The notes: a model not told the origin generated them from the sequence alone. Counted from the first letter of the stretch, positions 40,610 to 50,505 are shown. The stretch is 54,027 nt of DNA from Legionellaceae bacterium (GCA_011087865.1 JAALKW010000003.1:21758-75784), one strand, 5' to 3'. Made by a program: numbers and translations.

Positions 40610-41332
40610 TCATGTTTCATCTTCCAACATTTGCTTTCGAATATCTCCAATAGCCTCTGTTGGATTGAGTCCCTTCGGACAAACCGAAGCACAATTCATA
40701 ATACTTCGACAGCGAAATACACTAAACGGATCTTGCATGCCTTCCAGGCGTGCCTCAGTCGCAGTATCACGACTATCCGCTAAAAAACGACGCGCCTGTA
40801 AAAGCCCAGCCGGTCCAACAAACTTATCCGGATTCCACCAAGATGAAGGACAAGAGCTAGTACAACACGCACACAAAATACATTCATAAAGACCATCTAG
40901 TTTAGATCTTTCTTCAGGAGACTGTAAACGCTCACGCGCAGGCGGCGCCGTGTCATTCTGAAGGTAGGGTTTAATCCGCTCATATTGCTTATAAAAAGCC
41001 GTCATGTCAACAATTAAGTCACGAACCACAGGAAAACCCGTTAAAGGCCGCACCACGATTCGATTGCTTTTTAAACCCGACAGTGCCGTCACACAAGCCA
41101 GTCCATTGGCACCATTAATATTCATGCCATCCGATCCACACACTCCCTCTCGACAGGAACGACGAAAAGATAAAGTTGGATCTTGTTCTGCCTTAAGACG
41201 CTCAAGCAACGTCAGTAGCATGGGATCATTTTGCAGCGGTACATCCAACGTGTAGTGCTGCATATAAGGTTTTTTATCTGTTTCAGGGTTATACCGATAT
41301 ATAGATAAATCTAAAGTTCGACTATCCGTCAT
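40610..41332 (-). CDS. sdhB: Succinate dehydrogenase iron-sulfur subunit
   Basis: SdhB carries electrons from SdhA to quinone through three Fe-S clusters. The [2Fe-2S] ligands are in CREGVCGSDGMNINGANGLA (near 59), and the [4Fe-4S] and [3Fe-4S] ligands in CILCACCTSSCPS (near 152) and CRSIMNCASVCPKG (near 209). 240 residues. GAGG lies seven bases before the ATG. Peripheral on the cytoplasmic face of the inner membrane. Confidence 0.98.
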   Translation of the reverse strand: MTDSRTLDLSIYRYNPETDKKPYMQHYTLDVPLQNDPMLLTLLERLKAEQDPTLSFRRSCREGVCGSDGMNINGANGLACVTALSGLKSNRIVVRPLTGFPVVRDLIVDMTAFYKQYERIKPYLQNDTAPPARERLQSPEERSKLDGLYECILCACCTSSCPSSWWNPDKFVGPAGLLQARRFLADSRDTATEARLEGMQDPFSVFRCRSIMNCASVCPKGLNPTEAIGDIRKQMLEDET

Positions 41333-41344
41333 GACATATCCTCT

Positions 41345-43120
41345 TTAATATACACGTTCTTTAGGCTCAAACGGCTCAACATACTTAGGTGAGCGATTGA
41401 CAGGACGATAATCAATGGCATCACCTGCTTCATGATATAACGTATGTTTTATCCAGTGCGCATCATCTCGTTTTGGATAATCTTCTCGACTATGTGCACC
41501 TCGACTTTCTGTTCGTGCTAAAGCAGAGGCCGCCGTTGCACACGCTGTTGCCATTAAATTGTCTAGCTCTAATGCCGTAATACGCTCAGTATTAAAGACT
41601 TGGCTCTTATCCAATAAACTAGAAGAAGCAAGCCGTTCACGCAGTGCATTCAAGCGTTTAATGCCTTCCTCCATGACTTCACCGGTTCTAAAGACCCCAA
41701 AATCTTCTTGCATAACGCGCTGCATTGCATCACGAATAGCCGCAGGACTCTCGCCGGTTGATGGTGAATTTTCCCACCGCATATAACGCGAAAGAGAAGC
41801 ATCAATATCATCATCGCTCACGTGGCCTAAGTCCGGCAAATGATTTCCTTGCCATAATCCTTCGACATGTAAACCCGCTGCTCGACCAAACACGACCAAA
41901 TCAAGCAATGAATTACCTCCAAGACGATTTGCACCATGTACAGAAACACAAGCGCATTCACCAACAGCATATAATCCCTCAACCACAGCATCAGCGCCTT
42001 TATGTCGCGTGATGACTTGTGCATTGATATTGGTTGGGATGCCCCCCATACTATAATGGCAAGTCGGCACAACAGGAATCGCGTCAACAATAGGATCAAC
42101 GCCCCCAAAAGTTTTAGATAATTCTCGAATACCAGGCAGACGCGATTTAATTAAATCAGCACCTAAGTGATCTAATTTTAATTTAACGCAATCCACACCG
42201 TTTACATCAAAGCCTTTACCGGCTCGAAGTTCAAGTGCTATCGCACGTGAAACAACATCGCGTGACGCTAAATCTTTTACATGTGGCGCATAACGCTCCA
42301 TAAAGCGCTCACCTTCTTGGTTAATTAAATAACCCCCTTCGCCACGGCAACCTTCTGTCACCAATACTCCCGCACCTGCAATGCCGGTTGGATGAAACTG
42401 CCACATTTCCATGTCTTGCACGGGTAAACCCGCGCGCAAGGCCATACCAAACCCATCACCTGTATTAATTAATGCATTCGTGGTTGATTGATAAATACGC
42501 CCAGCACCCCCTGTTGCTAAAATGCAAACTCGCGCCTGAAAAAAAACAACCTCGCCTGTTTCCATGCATAACGCGGTTGTACCCACAACGCGTCCATCTG
42601 CATCACGCACCAAATCAAGTGCGAGCCACTCGCTAAATACATGCGTTTTTGCCTTGATATTTTGTTGATATAAAGTATGTAATAACGCATGGCCTGTTCT
42701 ATCTGCTGCAGCGCATGTTCGTGCCGCTTGCTCACCACCAAAATTTTTCGACTGGCCACCAAACGGGCGCTGATAAATTTTACCGTTATCCATGCGTGAA
42801 AAAGGCAGGCCCATATGCTCCAGCTCATACACCGCTTCAGGCCCCATTTTGCATAAATACTCGATGCAGTCCTGATCGCCAATATAATCAGCCCCTTTGA
42901 CGGTATCGTACATATGCCAACGCCAGTCATCCTCATCTGCATTACCCAGTGCAGAGGTAATCCCCCCTTGCGCAGAGACGGTATGTGAGCGTGTTGGAAA
43001 TACTTTAGAAAGCAAAGCCACTTTAAGGCCTGATTTTGCCAGCTGAAGCGCCGCGCGCATACCAGCCCCCCCAGCACCTATAATCACTGCATCAAATATA
43101 TTTTTTCGTGCCAATGCCAT
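41345..43120 (-). CDS. sdhA: Succinate dehydrogenase flavoprotein subunit
   Basis: SdhA oxidises succinate to fumarate with covalent FAD. The dinucleotide fold is [20 protein letters not shown] (near 12), the FAD-linking His is in [10 protein letters not shown] (near 44), and the active-site arginine region is in [19 protein letters not shown] (near 398). 591 residues from the ATG at 43120, which follows GGGGAC. It begins two bases after the sdhD stop, so translation is probably coupled. Confidence 0.98.
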   Translation of the reverse strand: MALARKNIFDAVIIGAGGAGMRAALQLAKSGLKVALLSKVFPTRSHTVSAQGGITSALGNADEDDWRWHMYDTVKGADYIGDQDCIEYLCKMGPEAVYELEHMGLPFSRMDNGKIYQRPFGGQSKNFGGEQAARTCAAADRTGHALLHTLYQQNIKAKTHVFSEWLALDLVRDADGRVVGTTALCMETGEVVFFQARVCILATGGAGRIYQSTTNALINTGDGFGMALRAGLPVQDMEMWQFHPTGIAGAGVLVTEGCRGEGGYLINQEGERFMERYAPHVKDLASRDVVSRAIALELRAGKGFDVNGVDCVKLKLDHLGADLIKSRLPGIRELSKTFGGVDPIVDAIPVVPTCHYSMGGIPTNINAQVITRHKGADAVVEGLYAVGECACVSVHGANRLGGNSLLDLVVFGRAAGLHVEGLWQGNHLPDLGHVSDDDIDASLSRYMRWENSPSTGESPAAIRDAMQRVMQEDFGVFRTGEVMEEGIKRLNALRERLASSSLLDKSQVFNTERITALELDNLMATACATAASALARTESRGAHSREDYPKRDDAHWIKHTLYHEAGDAIDYRPVNRSPKYVEPFEPKERVY

Positions 43121-43122
43121 TG

Positions 43123-43431
43123 TTATTGTCCCCAAATCATCATAAAGCCCGCTATTAACTGACTCAGTAATACAAGCAGTACCAAACCTTGAACCGTCAA
43201 ACGTAGTGCTGTTGATTTAATATAGTCCGTTGTAACTGTCCAAATCCCAACCCAGGCATGCAGCAAAATAGCAAACAAAGCCAATGCGGTACTCACTTGA
43301 AACCAAGGCATATTGAACAAGGCCTTCCCGTTTGCATAATGCCAAGGAGAGCACCCCACCCACATGGACACACACACAATAGAATACGCTAATAAATAAA
43401 CAGCTGTTAAGCGGGTTACGCTGCTGACCAT
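43123..43431 (-). CDS. sdhD: Succinate dehydrogenase membrane anchor subunit
   Basis: 102 residues with three membrane helices. [15 protein letters not shown] near 58 has the conserved His that ligates haem b and the following Asp/Tyr of the quinone pocket. The ATG at 43431 is placed seven bases after GGGGG; an ATG two codons upstream is too close to that box. It overlaps the end of sdhC by 16 bases. Confidence 0.92.
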   Translation of the reverse strand: MVSSVTRLTAVYLLAYSIVCVSMWVGCSPWHYANGKALFNMPWFQVSTALALFAILLHAWVGIWTVTTDYIKSTALRLTVQGLVLLVLLSQLIAGFMMIWGQ

Positions 43432-43802
43432 AAACATGCCCCCATCATCAAAACTCCTAAAATAGATAAAGCAATCACTGTCCAGGCGCTACGACGTGCT
43501 GCACCCACGGTTTCACCCATCCCCATATCCATGAGCAAATGCCGAACACCTGCAAGCAAGTGATAAAGCCAAGCTGCACTAAAAGCCCAAATCAAAAGCT
43601 TATACCACGCACAAGTCATGATAAGATTTTTCAAATGCAAAAATGAGGCTTCAGATGCCAATGATTGTTGTAAAAAACAAAGCATTATGGGTAAGCATAA
43701 AAACAAAACAATGCCTGACATACGATGCAAAATAGATGCTATCGCCATCGGCGGGAATTTAATGCTTCCCAAGTCTAAATTAACCGGTCGTTGTTGGTTC
43801 AC
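43416..43802 (-). CDS. sdhC: Succinate dehydrogenase cytochrome b556 subunit
   Basis: 128 residues, three membrane helices. The family motif ASILHRMSGIVLFLCLP near 22 holds the Ser and Arg of the quinone site, and LYHLLAGVRHLLMDMG near 79 has the haem-ligand His. Start is GTG, with AAGGAAAA about 11 bases upstream. First gene of the eight-gene TCA operon, with a good promoter about 50 bases upstream. Confidence 0.95.
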   Translation of the reverse strand: MNQQRPVNLDLGSIKFPPMAIASILHRMSGIVLFLCLPIMLCFLQQSLASEASFLHLKNLIMTCAWYKLLIWAFSAAWLYHLLAGVRHLLMDMGMGETVGAARRSAWTVIALSILGVLMMGACLWSAA

Positions 43803-43852
43803 AGTCAGTATTTTCCTTTTTGAAAACAGAATTTAGAAACAAAACAAAGTAA

Positions 43853-43861
43853 AGTATAGCA
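43853..43861 (-). promoter_or_regulatory. Extended -10 promoter of the sdh-suc operon
   Basis: On the minus strand TGCTATACT is an extended -10 element (TGnTATACT). The -35 position 17 bases upstream (TCAACT) is poor, which is common for extended -10 promoters. The transcript would start near 43846 and have a leader of about 44 bases. Confidence 0.6.
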
Positions 43862-43981
43862 CTCTGCCCACAAAAAGTTGACCTTTTGTGTTGTGTTCTT
43901 CAAGCATTATTTATTTTTTGATAAGAAAAAATCAAATAAAACTCTTTTTGAGTTTATTTTAATCTTTTTGTTTAATGGACT

Positions 43982-44027
43982 AGGGTGCTGACATAACCAG
44001 AGGAACTGATTGAGCACCTTGTTTTTT
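43982..44027 (+). terminator. Orphan terminator-like hairpin
   Basis: AGGGTGCT (43982-43989) pairs with AGCACCTT (44013-44020) with one G-U pair and a 23-base loop, followed by GTTTTTT (44021-44027). It points along the plus strand, yet no gene precedes it on that strand; the sdh operon leaves in the other direction. The 283-base gap 43803-44085 also contains a small AAACTC/GAGTTT hairpin at 43939-43955. The pair could end an unseen small RNA or act as a leader of the next gene. Confidence 0.5.
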
Positions 44028-44085
44028 ATAAACAAAAAAAGTACAATAATTAGCTTTTTAGTTGATTATAACAGCCATTTAATCC

Positions 44086-45375
44086 ATGAAACTTTCTTTT
44101 CATCATCAAGCGCTAGAAACACATATATATTTAAAAGCCGACTGTCTTTTTGCAATTGCTACATATTTAGATTGGCATGAGCTTTGTCTGTTCTCCCAAA
44201 CACACCCATCAGCCCATCTGTCATTTTCTATGCGAAACACGTTATGGGCAGCGCTTTATAATCACTATTTTTCTGTTCCGAGCCCCCCTATGACGGAATG
44301 CAAAAACATCCCTTCTATCGTGGAACCCGACACACCCCCTCCAGAAATATACCATCAAGCTAGTTTTTTTCGTCATTACGGTTCATACCAAAAAACATTT
44401 CAAGAGAATCCCCACAACCTACATACCGCGCCCATCGCACTCAAAAATGATGAGCATACTATATTACGTGCTATCACAAATGGCTACGCACTCCAATACG
44501 CATCCATTGCTTTAAAACGAGATGCACACTTTATGCTAAAAGCCGTCAAATATAATGGTCTTGTTATTCGATACATCGACGAAACATTAAAAAACAATCT
44601 AAAGATAGTACTTGCCGCAGTCACACAAAATGGGCAGGCACTCGAATACCTATCTAAAGACATGCAACTCAATAGAACGGTTGTATTAGCCGCAATCAGA
44701 CAAGATGGCGCCGCACTTCAACATGCGCCTGATCAGTTTAAAGATGATGATAAATTGGTAACCAGTGCTATCATACAAAGCCGTCATGCTTTTTACGCTG
44801 CATCCGACAGGTTAAAATCAGACAAAAAAACCATCCTGTTTGCCATCAGCCTTGATGGTTTCCTGCTGCTCTCTACACCTAAATTTCAAGATGACGAAGT
44901 GGTTGTGCTCACTGCAGTAAGCCAATCAGGTGAAGCCCTCCGTCATGCATCTGACCGTTTAAAAGCAGACAGAAGCACTGTATTCGCAGCAGTCAACCAA
45001 AATGGCACTGCACTTCAATTTGCATCAGATCACTTACGAGATGATACAAAACTCGTAATGAGCGCCATTAATCAAAACGCTTCTGCCTTTGCATATGCAT
45101 ATGCATCCGCTAGATTACAAGCAGACAAAACAATAGCCCTTTTTGCTGTTTCACAAAAGGTTGAAATGATCGAATACGCATCTGATGCTTTACAAAACGA
45201 TGTCGAGCTAATACGTATCGCCCAACAACAAATTCAAGCATCAAAAATACTCAATAAAGAAGAAACAGACGAAAGAAACCATACGCAAGACTTACCCGGC
45301 TGCAGACGAAAAAGGCTGGTAGCGGAAGAACACCGTGACTATAGTATGATAAGAAAAACTCACTCGCTTTTTTAA
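44086..45375 (+). CDS. F-box-like protein with DUF4116-like repeats
   Basis: 429 aa, candidate host-directed effector. Residues about 17-50 (KADCLFAIATYLDWHELCLF, then SQTHPSAHLSF) resemble an F-box, the eukaryotic motif that joins substrates to Skp1-cullin ubiquitin ligases. Residues about 112-385 are some eleven repeats of about 24 residues, with a pattern like LKxDxxxVxxAVxQNGxAL and then ASD. This is the DUF4116 repeat known mainly from Legionella-type genomes. The C-terminus is basic and polar. No signal peptide or membrane segment is seen and no clear ribosome-binding site precedes the ATG. F-box identity is inferred from pattern, the repeats are seen directly. Confidence 0.78.
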   Translation: MKLSFHHQALETHIYLKADCLFAIATYLDWHELCLFSQTHPSAHLSFSMRNTLWAALYNHYFSVPSPPMTECKNIPSIVEPDTPPPEIYHQASFFRHYGSYQKTFQENPHNLHTAPIALKNDEHTILRAITNGYALQYASIALKRDAHFMLKAVKYNGLVIRYIDETLKNNLKIVLAAVTQNGQALEYLSKDMQLNRTVVLAAIRQDGAALQHAPDQFKDDDKLVTSAIIQSRHAFYAASDRLKSDKKTILFAISLDGFLLLSTPKFQDDEVVVLTAVSQSGEALRHASDRLKADRSTVFAAVNQNGTALQFASDHLRDDTKLVMSAINQNASAFAYAYASARLQADKTIALFAVSQKVEMIEYASDALQNDVELIRIAQQQIQASKILNKEETDERNHTQDLPGCRRKRLVAEEHRDYSMIRKTHSLF

Positions 45376-45399
45376 AGCCAACCATTAACACCCTATCAA

Positions 45400-46629
45400 C
45401 TAAGCATCTGCTTTAATAGGCAAAGTGATAGCCTGGTACTTCCAAAATAAAGGCAAGACTAGCACACTGATGATGACGCCCGTCACACATAATATACCTC
45501 CCAACAAAATCGCAACGTGTATACTGGTCATGGCGGCCAAGAATCCCACCTGCGCACTACCCAGTAACGGCCCACTCATATAACTAATCATTTCTAAACT
45601 GGCCATTCTTCCGCGTAGTCTATCTGGAATTGTTTCATTCCAAATCGTGAGTCTAAAAATACCGCTAACTGAATCAGCAGCACCAGCAAGCATTAAAAAG
45701 AATAAAATAGCACTAATATGATTTGAGACACCAACAGAAGCCATGAAAATACCCCAAAAACTAGCAGCAATCGCAACGGCAGCACCATGACGCTTAATTT
45801 TTTTTGTCCAACCACTAAATATGGTAACAAATAAAGCACCAACTGCAGGCGCCGCATAAAGCCATCCTAAGACTTTCGTACCGCCATAAATCACAGCCAG
45901 TGCTGGATATAAAGCATTCGGCATGGCAAAAATCATTGCAACAAAATCAACCACATACGTGCCAATTAATTCTTGCCGTGTCATCGCATATTGAATAGCA
46001 ACCCGTACACTCTTAAAACTGGGCTTATCTTGATTATCTGGCGGGGCAATGCTTTTGACGCGGAATAAAGCAATAATCGACAAACCAAAGGTTAAAAAAT
46101 CAAAAAGAAACGTCCAAACGAGCCCGACCTTTGCAATAAAAAAACCTGCCACTGCCGAACCACCAATCATACCCACGGTGCCTTTTAATGTTGCAAGCAC
46201 ACTAACCGATTGAATCTCTTCATGAGAGACAAGCCTTGGCACTAAAGCATCCAGTGACGGCCTGTGTAACCCACTTAAACCCGACAAAGCAGCTGCAATT
46301 AAATAGGTCACCCATACATTAGGATGCGTACTGGCTGCATTCAAGGCCAAACCAATACAACCCATCGCCATAACGCATTCAGCACGAATTAATAATTTAC
46401 GCCTATCAAACACATCAGCCAAGGTCCCACCAACAAAAGCTGCTATTAAAAGTGGTACCAGTTCGACCACACCTAATAAACCAACAGCCAAGGTGGAGTG
46501 TGTCATATGATAAATTTGGTAAGGCAAGGCAACCAAGCTCATCATGGTGCCAAAAAAAGAAAGAAACTGTCCTGTATACACATACCTAAAATCGCGATTG
46601 CGTTTGAGCGGCCCTAAATCAATCCACAT
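45400..46629 (-). CDS. Major facilitator superfamily transporter (EntS/MFS_3 type)
   Basis: 409 aa, about twelve membrane segments. The opening LKRNRDFRYVYTGQFLSFFG and the loop GGTLADVFDRRKLLIRAE between helices 2 and 3 are typical of the enterobactin-exporter-like MFS group; IWNETIPDRLRGRMAS near 340 is a second hallmark. Substrate unknown; exporters of small molecules or drugs are the norm for this group. AAGGGA lies four bases before the ATG. It begins 13 bases after the hypothetical gene at 46643 and may share its transcript. Confidence 0.88.
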   Translation of the reverse strand: MWIDLGPLKRNRDFRYVYTGQFLSFFGTMMSLVALPYQIYHMTHSTLAVGLLGVVELVPLLIAAFVGGTLADVFDRRKLLIRAECVMAMGCIGLALNAASTHPNVWVTYLIAAALSGLSGLHRPSLDALVPRLVSHEEIQSVSVLATLKGTVGMIGGSAVAGFFIAKVGLVWTFLFDFLTFGLSIIALFRVKSIAPPDNQDKPSFKSVRVAIQYAMTRQELIGTYVVDFVAMIFAMPNALYPALAVIYGGTKVLGWLYAAPAVGALFVTIFSGWTKKIKRHGAAVAIAASFWGIFMASVGVSNHISAILFFLMLAGAADSVSGIFRLTIWNETIPDRLRGRMASLEMISYMSGPLLGSAQVGFLAAMTSIHVAILLGGILCVTGVIISVLVLPLFWKYQAITLPIKADA

Positions 46630-46642
46630 ACAATCCCTTGAA

Positions 46643-47245
46643 TTATCCGGCCATCACACGCGGGGTGCTCGGGTACCGATAACTGTCTCTTGGCGCTTCT
46701 GGCGGATAACCATAACCTTGCTCTGACATTTGCTTCACGTTTTGTAAATATTTTTCACCCCATAGACCAGGGTCAAAGTTGGTCACCACGACGTTATATT
46801 TCAAATTAATAATCGACTCAAATCCTTTGCGTTGCGCAAATTCATGCCCCCCTAAAGCAATTTGAACTTCGGTTTGCTCATCTATGCCACCGTCTTTTAG
46901 GCGATCAATTAAAATTTTAACCATTTTTTCAATCGTAAAATAAAGCTTACACATGGAAAAACCCGCCGCATAGCTATCTTCGCCTTTTGATGTACTCAGC
47001 TGATGACCAAAATCTAAAATAGGATACACAAACTCAAACTGCTCTGAGTCAGGTAATTGTTCAGGTAATATAAATTGAGGCGGTGAGAGCTCCTCAAACG
47101 CTGGATTTGTGACATAAAGATGAAAATCAGCCTGTCTCCACCATAACACTGAAACAATCTCAACGGGTGAAAGCACATCAAACTCACCATTCATCAAAGT
47201 AGCACGTTGCGCTTCCATCGCTTGAATAAGGGATTCATCTGACAT
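46643..47245 (-). CDS. Hypothetical soluble protein, 200 aa
   Basis: Not recognised. A Shine-Dalgarno AGGA lies before the ATG. The protein is acidic and soluble, with no signal peptide or membrane helix; a Tyr/Pro-rich end (YGYPPEAPRDSYRYPSTPR) stands out. The central part (about 75-165) alternates strands and helices and holds FSMCKLYFTIEKMVKILIDR. It lies between phosphomannomutase and an MFS gene on the same strand. Composition and a well-placed ribosome-binding site argue it is real. Confidence 0.68.
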   Translation of the reverse strand: MSDESLIQAMEAQRATLMNGEFDVLSPVEIVSVLWWRQADFHLYVTNPAFEELSPPQFILPEQLPDSEQFEFVYPILDFGHQLSTSKGEDSYAAGFSMCKLYFTIEKMVKILIDRLKDGGIDEQTEVQIALGGHEFAQRKGFESIINLKYNVVVTNFDPGLWGEKYLQNVKQMSEQGYGYPPEAPRDSYRYPSTPRVMAG

Positions 47246-47299
47246 GTTTTTTCCTGTTCAGCACTGTTTATATTTTATCTTAGCTGAAGTTTGAATGAA

Positions 47300-48706
47300 T
47301 TAAAACGGAATATCTAAGCTTTCATCCTCAGCATGCAGAGCATTTCTAAAAAGCATTTGTATTTCATCTAATTTTTCCTGGCTATCGGCTTCAAATCGCG
47401 CCACCAAACAAGGGGTGGTATTCGAGGCACGCACAAGCCCCCACCCACTTGGAAACTCTACTCTCAAGCCATCAATTAGAATTTTTTCTGCCTGCTCAAA
47501 TTGCGCTTTGTTAATAAATTCACGCATAAATTTGAATTTTTTATCATCTGAAATATAAATTTTAAGCTCGGGGGTATTCACGCTATTAGGAATCATATTA
47601 AATAATTCACTGGCGGCTTGCTGTGATGCACCTAAAATTTCAAGCAATCGACAGGCGCTATATAGCGCATCATCAAAACCATACCACCGATGTCCAAAGA
47701 AAATATGGCCGCTCATCTCACCGGCTAGTGCAGCTTGTGTTTCTTTCATGATGCCTTTGACAATTGAATGCCCTGTTGGACACATGTTTGGCAACCCACC
47801 TGCTTGACGAATAACGGGATCTAAATGACTTGAGCATTTGACATCATAAACAATCGTTGAACCTGGCACCGCTTTTAATACATGCTGAGCATAAAGCATC
47901 ATTAAGCGATCGGGCCAAATCACTTCCCCTTTATTAGTGACCACACCTAATCGATCTGCATCGCCATCAAAAGCCAATCCAATATCCGCCTGATGCTCTG
48001 TCACTTGGGTAATTAAATCTTCTAAGTTTTCAAGTACCGTAGGATCAGGATGATGATTCGGAAAACTACCATCCACATCACAATACAGCTCAATCACATC
48101 ACAACCCAATTGCCGCAATACATCGGGAATAAATTTTCCTGCCACCCCATTGCCGCAATCAACCACCACACGAAGTGAACGTTCAATGCTAATATCATTA
48201 ACAATACGTGCCATATAATCTGCTGTTAGAGGCAATAATTTATCTTTGCCTTCACCTAATATCACTTCTTTTGATAACACGCGTTGATAAAGCGCTAAAA
48301 TATCTGCTTCCACCAAAGTCTTACCCGCTAAGACCATTTTAATCCCGTTATAATTTGCAGGATTATGGCTGCCGGTTACCATTAAACCACTATCAACCCC
48401 TATGGTTTTTGTTGCATAATACATAATCGGGGTTGACACTTCGCCCAAATCAAACACATCAATACCACTGTCTAACAAGCCTTGTTTTAAAGCGCTGGCA
48501 AGCTCAGGGCTACTTAACCGTGCATCACGTGCAAGACAAATTTGCGTTCTATCAAGTGTTTTCAGTTCACACGCTATTGCTTGCGCTATCGTATAAAAAG
48601 CATGTTGATTAAGCTGCTCACCAATAACACCTCGCACATCATATGCACGAAAAACAGTGGCTGGAATTTCACATCGCTCATAAACGCTGGTCATTGTATC
48701 AAGCAT
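47300..48706 (-). CDS. Phosphomannomutase/phosphoglucomutase
   Basis: AlgC-like enzyme that interconverts hexose 6- and 1-phosphates for surface polysaccharide and LPS precursors. Motifs: FRAYDVRGVIGEQLN near 19, the phosphoserine loop VTGSHNPANYNGIK near 108, the metal loop DGDADRLG near 242, and sugar-binding GEMSGHIFF near 324. 468 residues. GGGAGA lies about ten bases before the ATG. It follows dut by three bases in the common coaBC-dut-algC order. Confidence 0.95.
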   Translation of the reverse strand: MLDTMTSVYERCEIPATVFRAYDVRGVIGEQLNQHAFYTIAQAIACELKTLDRTQICLARDARLSSPELASALKQGLLDSGIDVFDLGEVSTPIMYYATKTIGVDSGLMVTGSHNPANYNGIKMVLAGKTLVEADILALYQRVLSKEVILGEGKDKLLPLTADYMARIVNDISIERSLRVVVDCGNGVAGKFIPDVLRQLGCDVIELYCDVDGSFPNHHPDPTVLENLEDLITQVTEHQADIGLAFDGDADRLGVVTNKGEVIWPDRLMMLYAQHVLKAVPGSTIVYDVKCSSHLDPVIRQAGGLPNMCPTGHSIVKGIMKETQAALAGEMSGHIFFGHRWYGFDDALYSACRLLEILGASQQAASELFNMIPNSVNTPELKIYISDDKKFKFMREFINKAQFEQAEKILIDGLRVEFPSGWGLVRASNTTPCLVARFEADSQEKLDEIQMLFRNALHAEDESLDIPF

Positions 48707-48709
48707 GTT

Positions 48710-49204
48710 TTAATGTCTCCCTGAACTACCAAAGCCACCTTCCCCTCGATCGCTTTCATCAAACTTATCTACGACTTTAAAACAAGGCTGTACCACCGGC
48801 ATAAACACTAACTGTGCAATTCTATCACCAGGCTCAATCGTAAAATGCTCTTGATTTCTATTCCAGCAAGACACTTTCAGCTCACCTTGGTAATCTGAGT
48901 CAATTAAGCCCACCAAATTACCGAGCACAATACCATGCTTATGGCCAAGACCTGAACGCGGTAAAATTACAGCAGCTAAATGAGGATTGGCAATATAAAT
49001 CGAAAGCCCTGTTGGCAACAAAACAGTCTCACCACCCGCCACTTGCAGTGGCGCATCGATACACACGCGTAAATCAAGCCCTGCAGAACCAGGTGTTGCA
49101 TAACTCGGAAAATCAATGCTTTTTCCAATTCGATCATCCAATACTTTTAATTGAATTTCAGGCTTTATCTCTGGTGTTATTTCTGGTGTTATTTCTGGCT
49201 TCAT
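48710..49204 (-). CDS. dut: dUTP diphosphatase
   Basis: Dut removes dUTP and makes dUMP. All five motifs are present: [42 protein letters not shown] and [12 protein letters not shown]. The start at 49204 gives 164 residues with an unusual N-terminal PEIT/PEIK repeat of four units that comes from a 12-bp tandem array. It overlaps the end of coaBC by 47 bases in another frame. The catalytic domain begins near residue 19, and an alternative start after the repeats is not visible. Confidence 0.95.
   Translation of the reverse strand: MKPEITPEITPEIKPEIQLKVLDDRIGKSIDFPSYATPGSAGLDLRVCIDAPLQVAGGETVLLPTGLSIYIANPHLAAVILPRSGLGHKHGIVLGNLVGLIDSDYQGELKVSCWNRNQEHFTIEPGDRIAQLVFMPVVQPCFKVVDKFDESDRGEGGFGSSGRH
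49151..49198. repeat. 12-bp tandem repeats in the coaBC/dut overlap
   Basis: Four 12-base units: two identical tgttatttctgg (49175-49198), then ctttatctctgg and ttgaatttcagg, progressively diverged. On the minus strand they encode PEIT-type units in Dut and, for the part within coaBC, NNTR units at its C-terminus. Confidence 0.9.
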
Positions 49205-50432
49205 GAGTATTATTTTTTGAAAAACAAACATGTTCGCTATTCTGCAAGCTTGACGCAAGAAATGCAACCAGTTGCCCCGCCAAACGCATTTTATGTGTTT
49301 TTGCGAGTTTTAATTCTGTCGATTGCGTTAAAACGGTGAGTTCATGTTCATCTGCATCAAATCCTAGGCCTTGACCAACTTTGTTGGCAACAATGCAGTC
49401 TAGCTTCTTTTTTTCCAACTTAACCCGTGCATGCGCAATGACATCATTTGTTTCCGCTGCAAACCCCATCACAAATCGTGCTTTTTGACTGCGTGCAACA
49501 TCAGCCAAGATATCTGAGTTTTGCTTTAAGCGCAGCACTAAATCTTCTTGGGTTTGTTTTTTTATTTTGCGTGCTGATGCTGTATCTGGTGAATAATCAG
49601 ATACGGCTGCTGCACCAATAAAAATCATCCCTGGTGCTAGTGCTGCCATAACGGCTTGATGCATTGCTTTTGCTGAAGTGACTGATATAAAGTTTACACC
49701 TTCCGGTGCTGTGCATGCTGATGGGCCGCTAATCAATGTCACATCAGCCCCTGCAATCTGAGCGGCCTCCGCCAGTGCATACCCCATTTTTCCTGAGCTT
49801 TGATTGCTTAAATAGCGTACGGGATCAATCGCTTCTCGTGTAGGCCCTGCTGTAATTAATACTTTTTGGCCTAATAATAATTGATGTGTATCTTGCACAC
49901 GAAGCGCATTAATAATACTAGATATCTCGACCATACGGCCAAAGCCTTCATCACCACAAGCCTGCACACCACAGCTCGGCCCAATGATTAAAGCACCTCG
50001 TGTCCGCAATACATTAATATTGGCTTGCGTGGCTTCATGATGCCACATGCTTTGATTCATCGCAGGACAAATTACCAATGGTATTTTTAAAACCAAAGCC
50101 AGCGTAGAGAGCAAATCATCAGCGATACCCTGTGCAAGCTTTGCAATCGTATTTGCTGTTGCTGGTGCTATCACACAATAATCAGCCCAGCGCGCAAGCT
50201 CGATATGCCCCATGGCCTGTTCCGCAGCGGCATCAAATAAATCCGTTCGAACGGTACGCCCGCTTAAAGCTTGCAATGTCATCGGGGTCATAAATGCTTG
50301 CGCCGAATCGGTCATCACCACTTGTACTTCAGCGCCAAGCTGCGTCAGCTCACGCACTAAATATGCTATTTTATATGCCGCTATGCCACCACAAACACCG
50401 AGTAAAACGCGTTTATTTTTAAAATCTTGCAT
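49158..50432 (-). CDS. coaBC: Bifunctional phosphopantothenoylcysteine decarboxylase/phosphopantothenate-cysteine ligase
   Basis: CoaBC adds cysteine to phosphopantothenate and decarboxylates the product for coenzyme A. The N-terminal flavoprotein CoaC half shows [13 protein letters not shown] near 9, [20 protein letters not shown] near 89 and the PAMNQSMW motif near 124. The CoaB half starts near 187 with [17 protein letters not shown] and holds [15 protein letters not shown]. The last 15 residues ([14 protein letters not shown]) are a repeat tail outside the family, made by the array shared with dut. GAGG lies seven bases before the ATG. CoaD is encoded at 27309. Confidence 0.96.
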   Translation of the reverse strand: MQDFKNKRVLLGVCGGIAAYKIAYLVRELTQLGAEVQVVMTDSAQAFMTPMTLQALSGRTVRTDLFDAAAEQAMGHIELARWADYCVIAPATANTIAKLAQGIADDLLSTLALVLKIPLVICPAMNQSMWHHEATQANINVLRTRGALIIGPSCGVQACGDEGFGRMVEISSIINALRVQDTHQLLLGQKVLITAGPTREAIDPVRYLSNQSSGKMGYALAEAAQIAGADVTLISGPSACTAPEGVNFISVTSAKAMHQAVMAALAPGMIFIGAAAVSDYSPDTASARKIKKQTQEDLVLRLKQNSDILADVARSQKARFVMGFAAETNDVIAHARVKLEKKKLDCIVANKVGQGLGFDADEHELTVLTQSTELKLAKTHKMRLAGQLVAFLASSLQNSEHVCFSKNNTHEARNNTRNNTRDKA

Positions 50433-50469
50433 ATGCTGCCTCTCATCTAATCAAGCCAATCACTCAATC

Positions 50470-50505
50470 TAAGTAATAATTTAAGTGCTAATTTAAGTAC
50501 TAATC
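50470..50505. repeat. Three degenerate 12-bp tandem repeats at a gene end
   Basis: Units TAAGTAATAATT, TAAGTGCTAATT and TAAGTACTAATC run in tandem across the stop of the ABC permease gene into the gap before coaBC. They carry no coding role except the last few bases. Their function is not known. Confidence 0.75.

Noticed and set aside
42517-43077. 186-codon frame within sdhA on the same strand
   Set aside because: It is a shifted frame of a clear sdhA and shows no protein-like composition.
43878-43883. TTGACC as a -35 box for a plus-strand transcript
   Set aside because: No acceptable -10 element lies 16-18 bases downstream.
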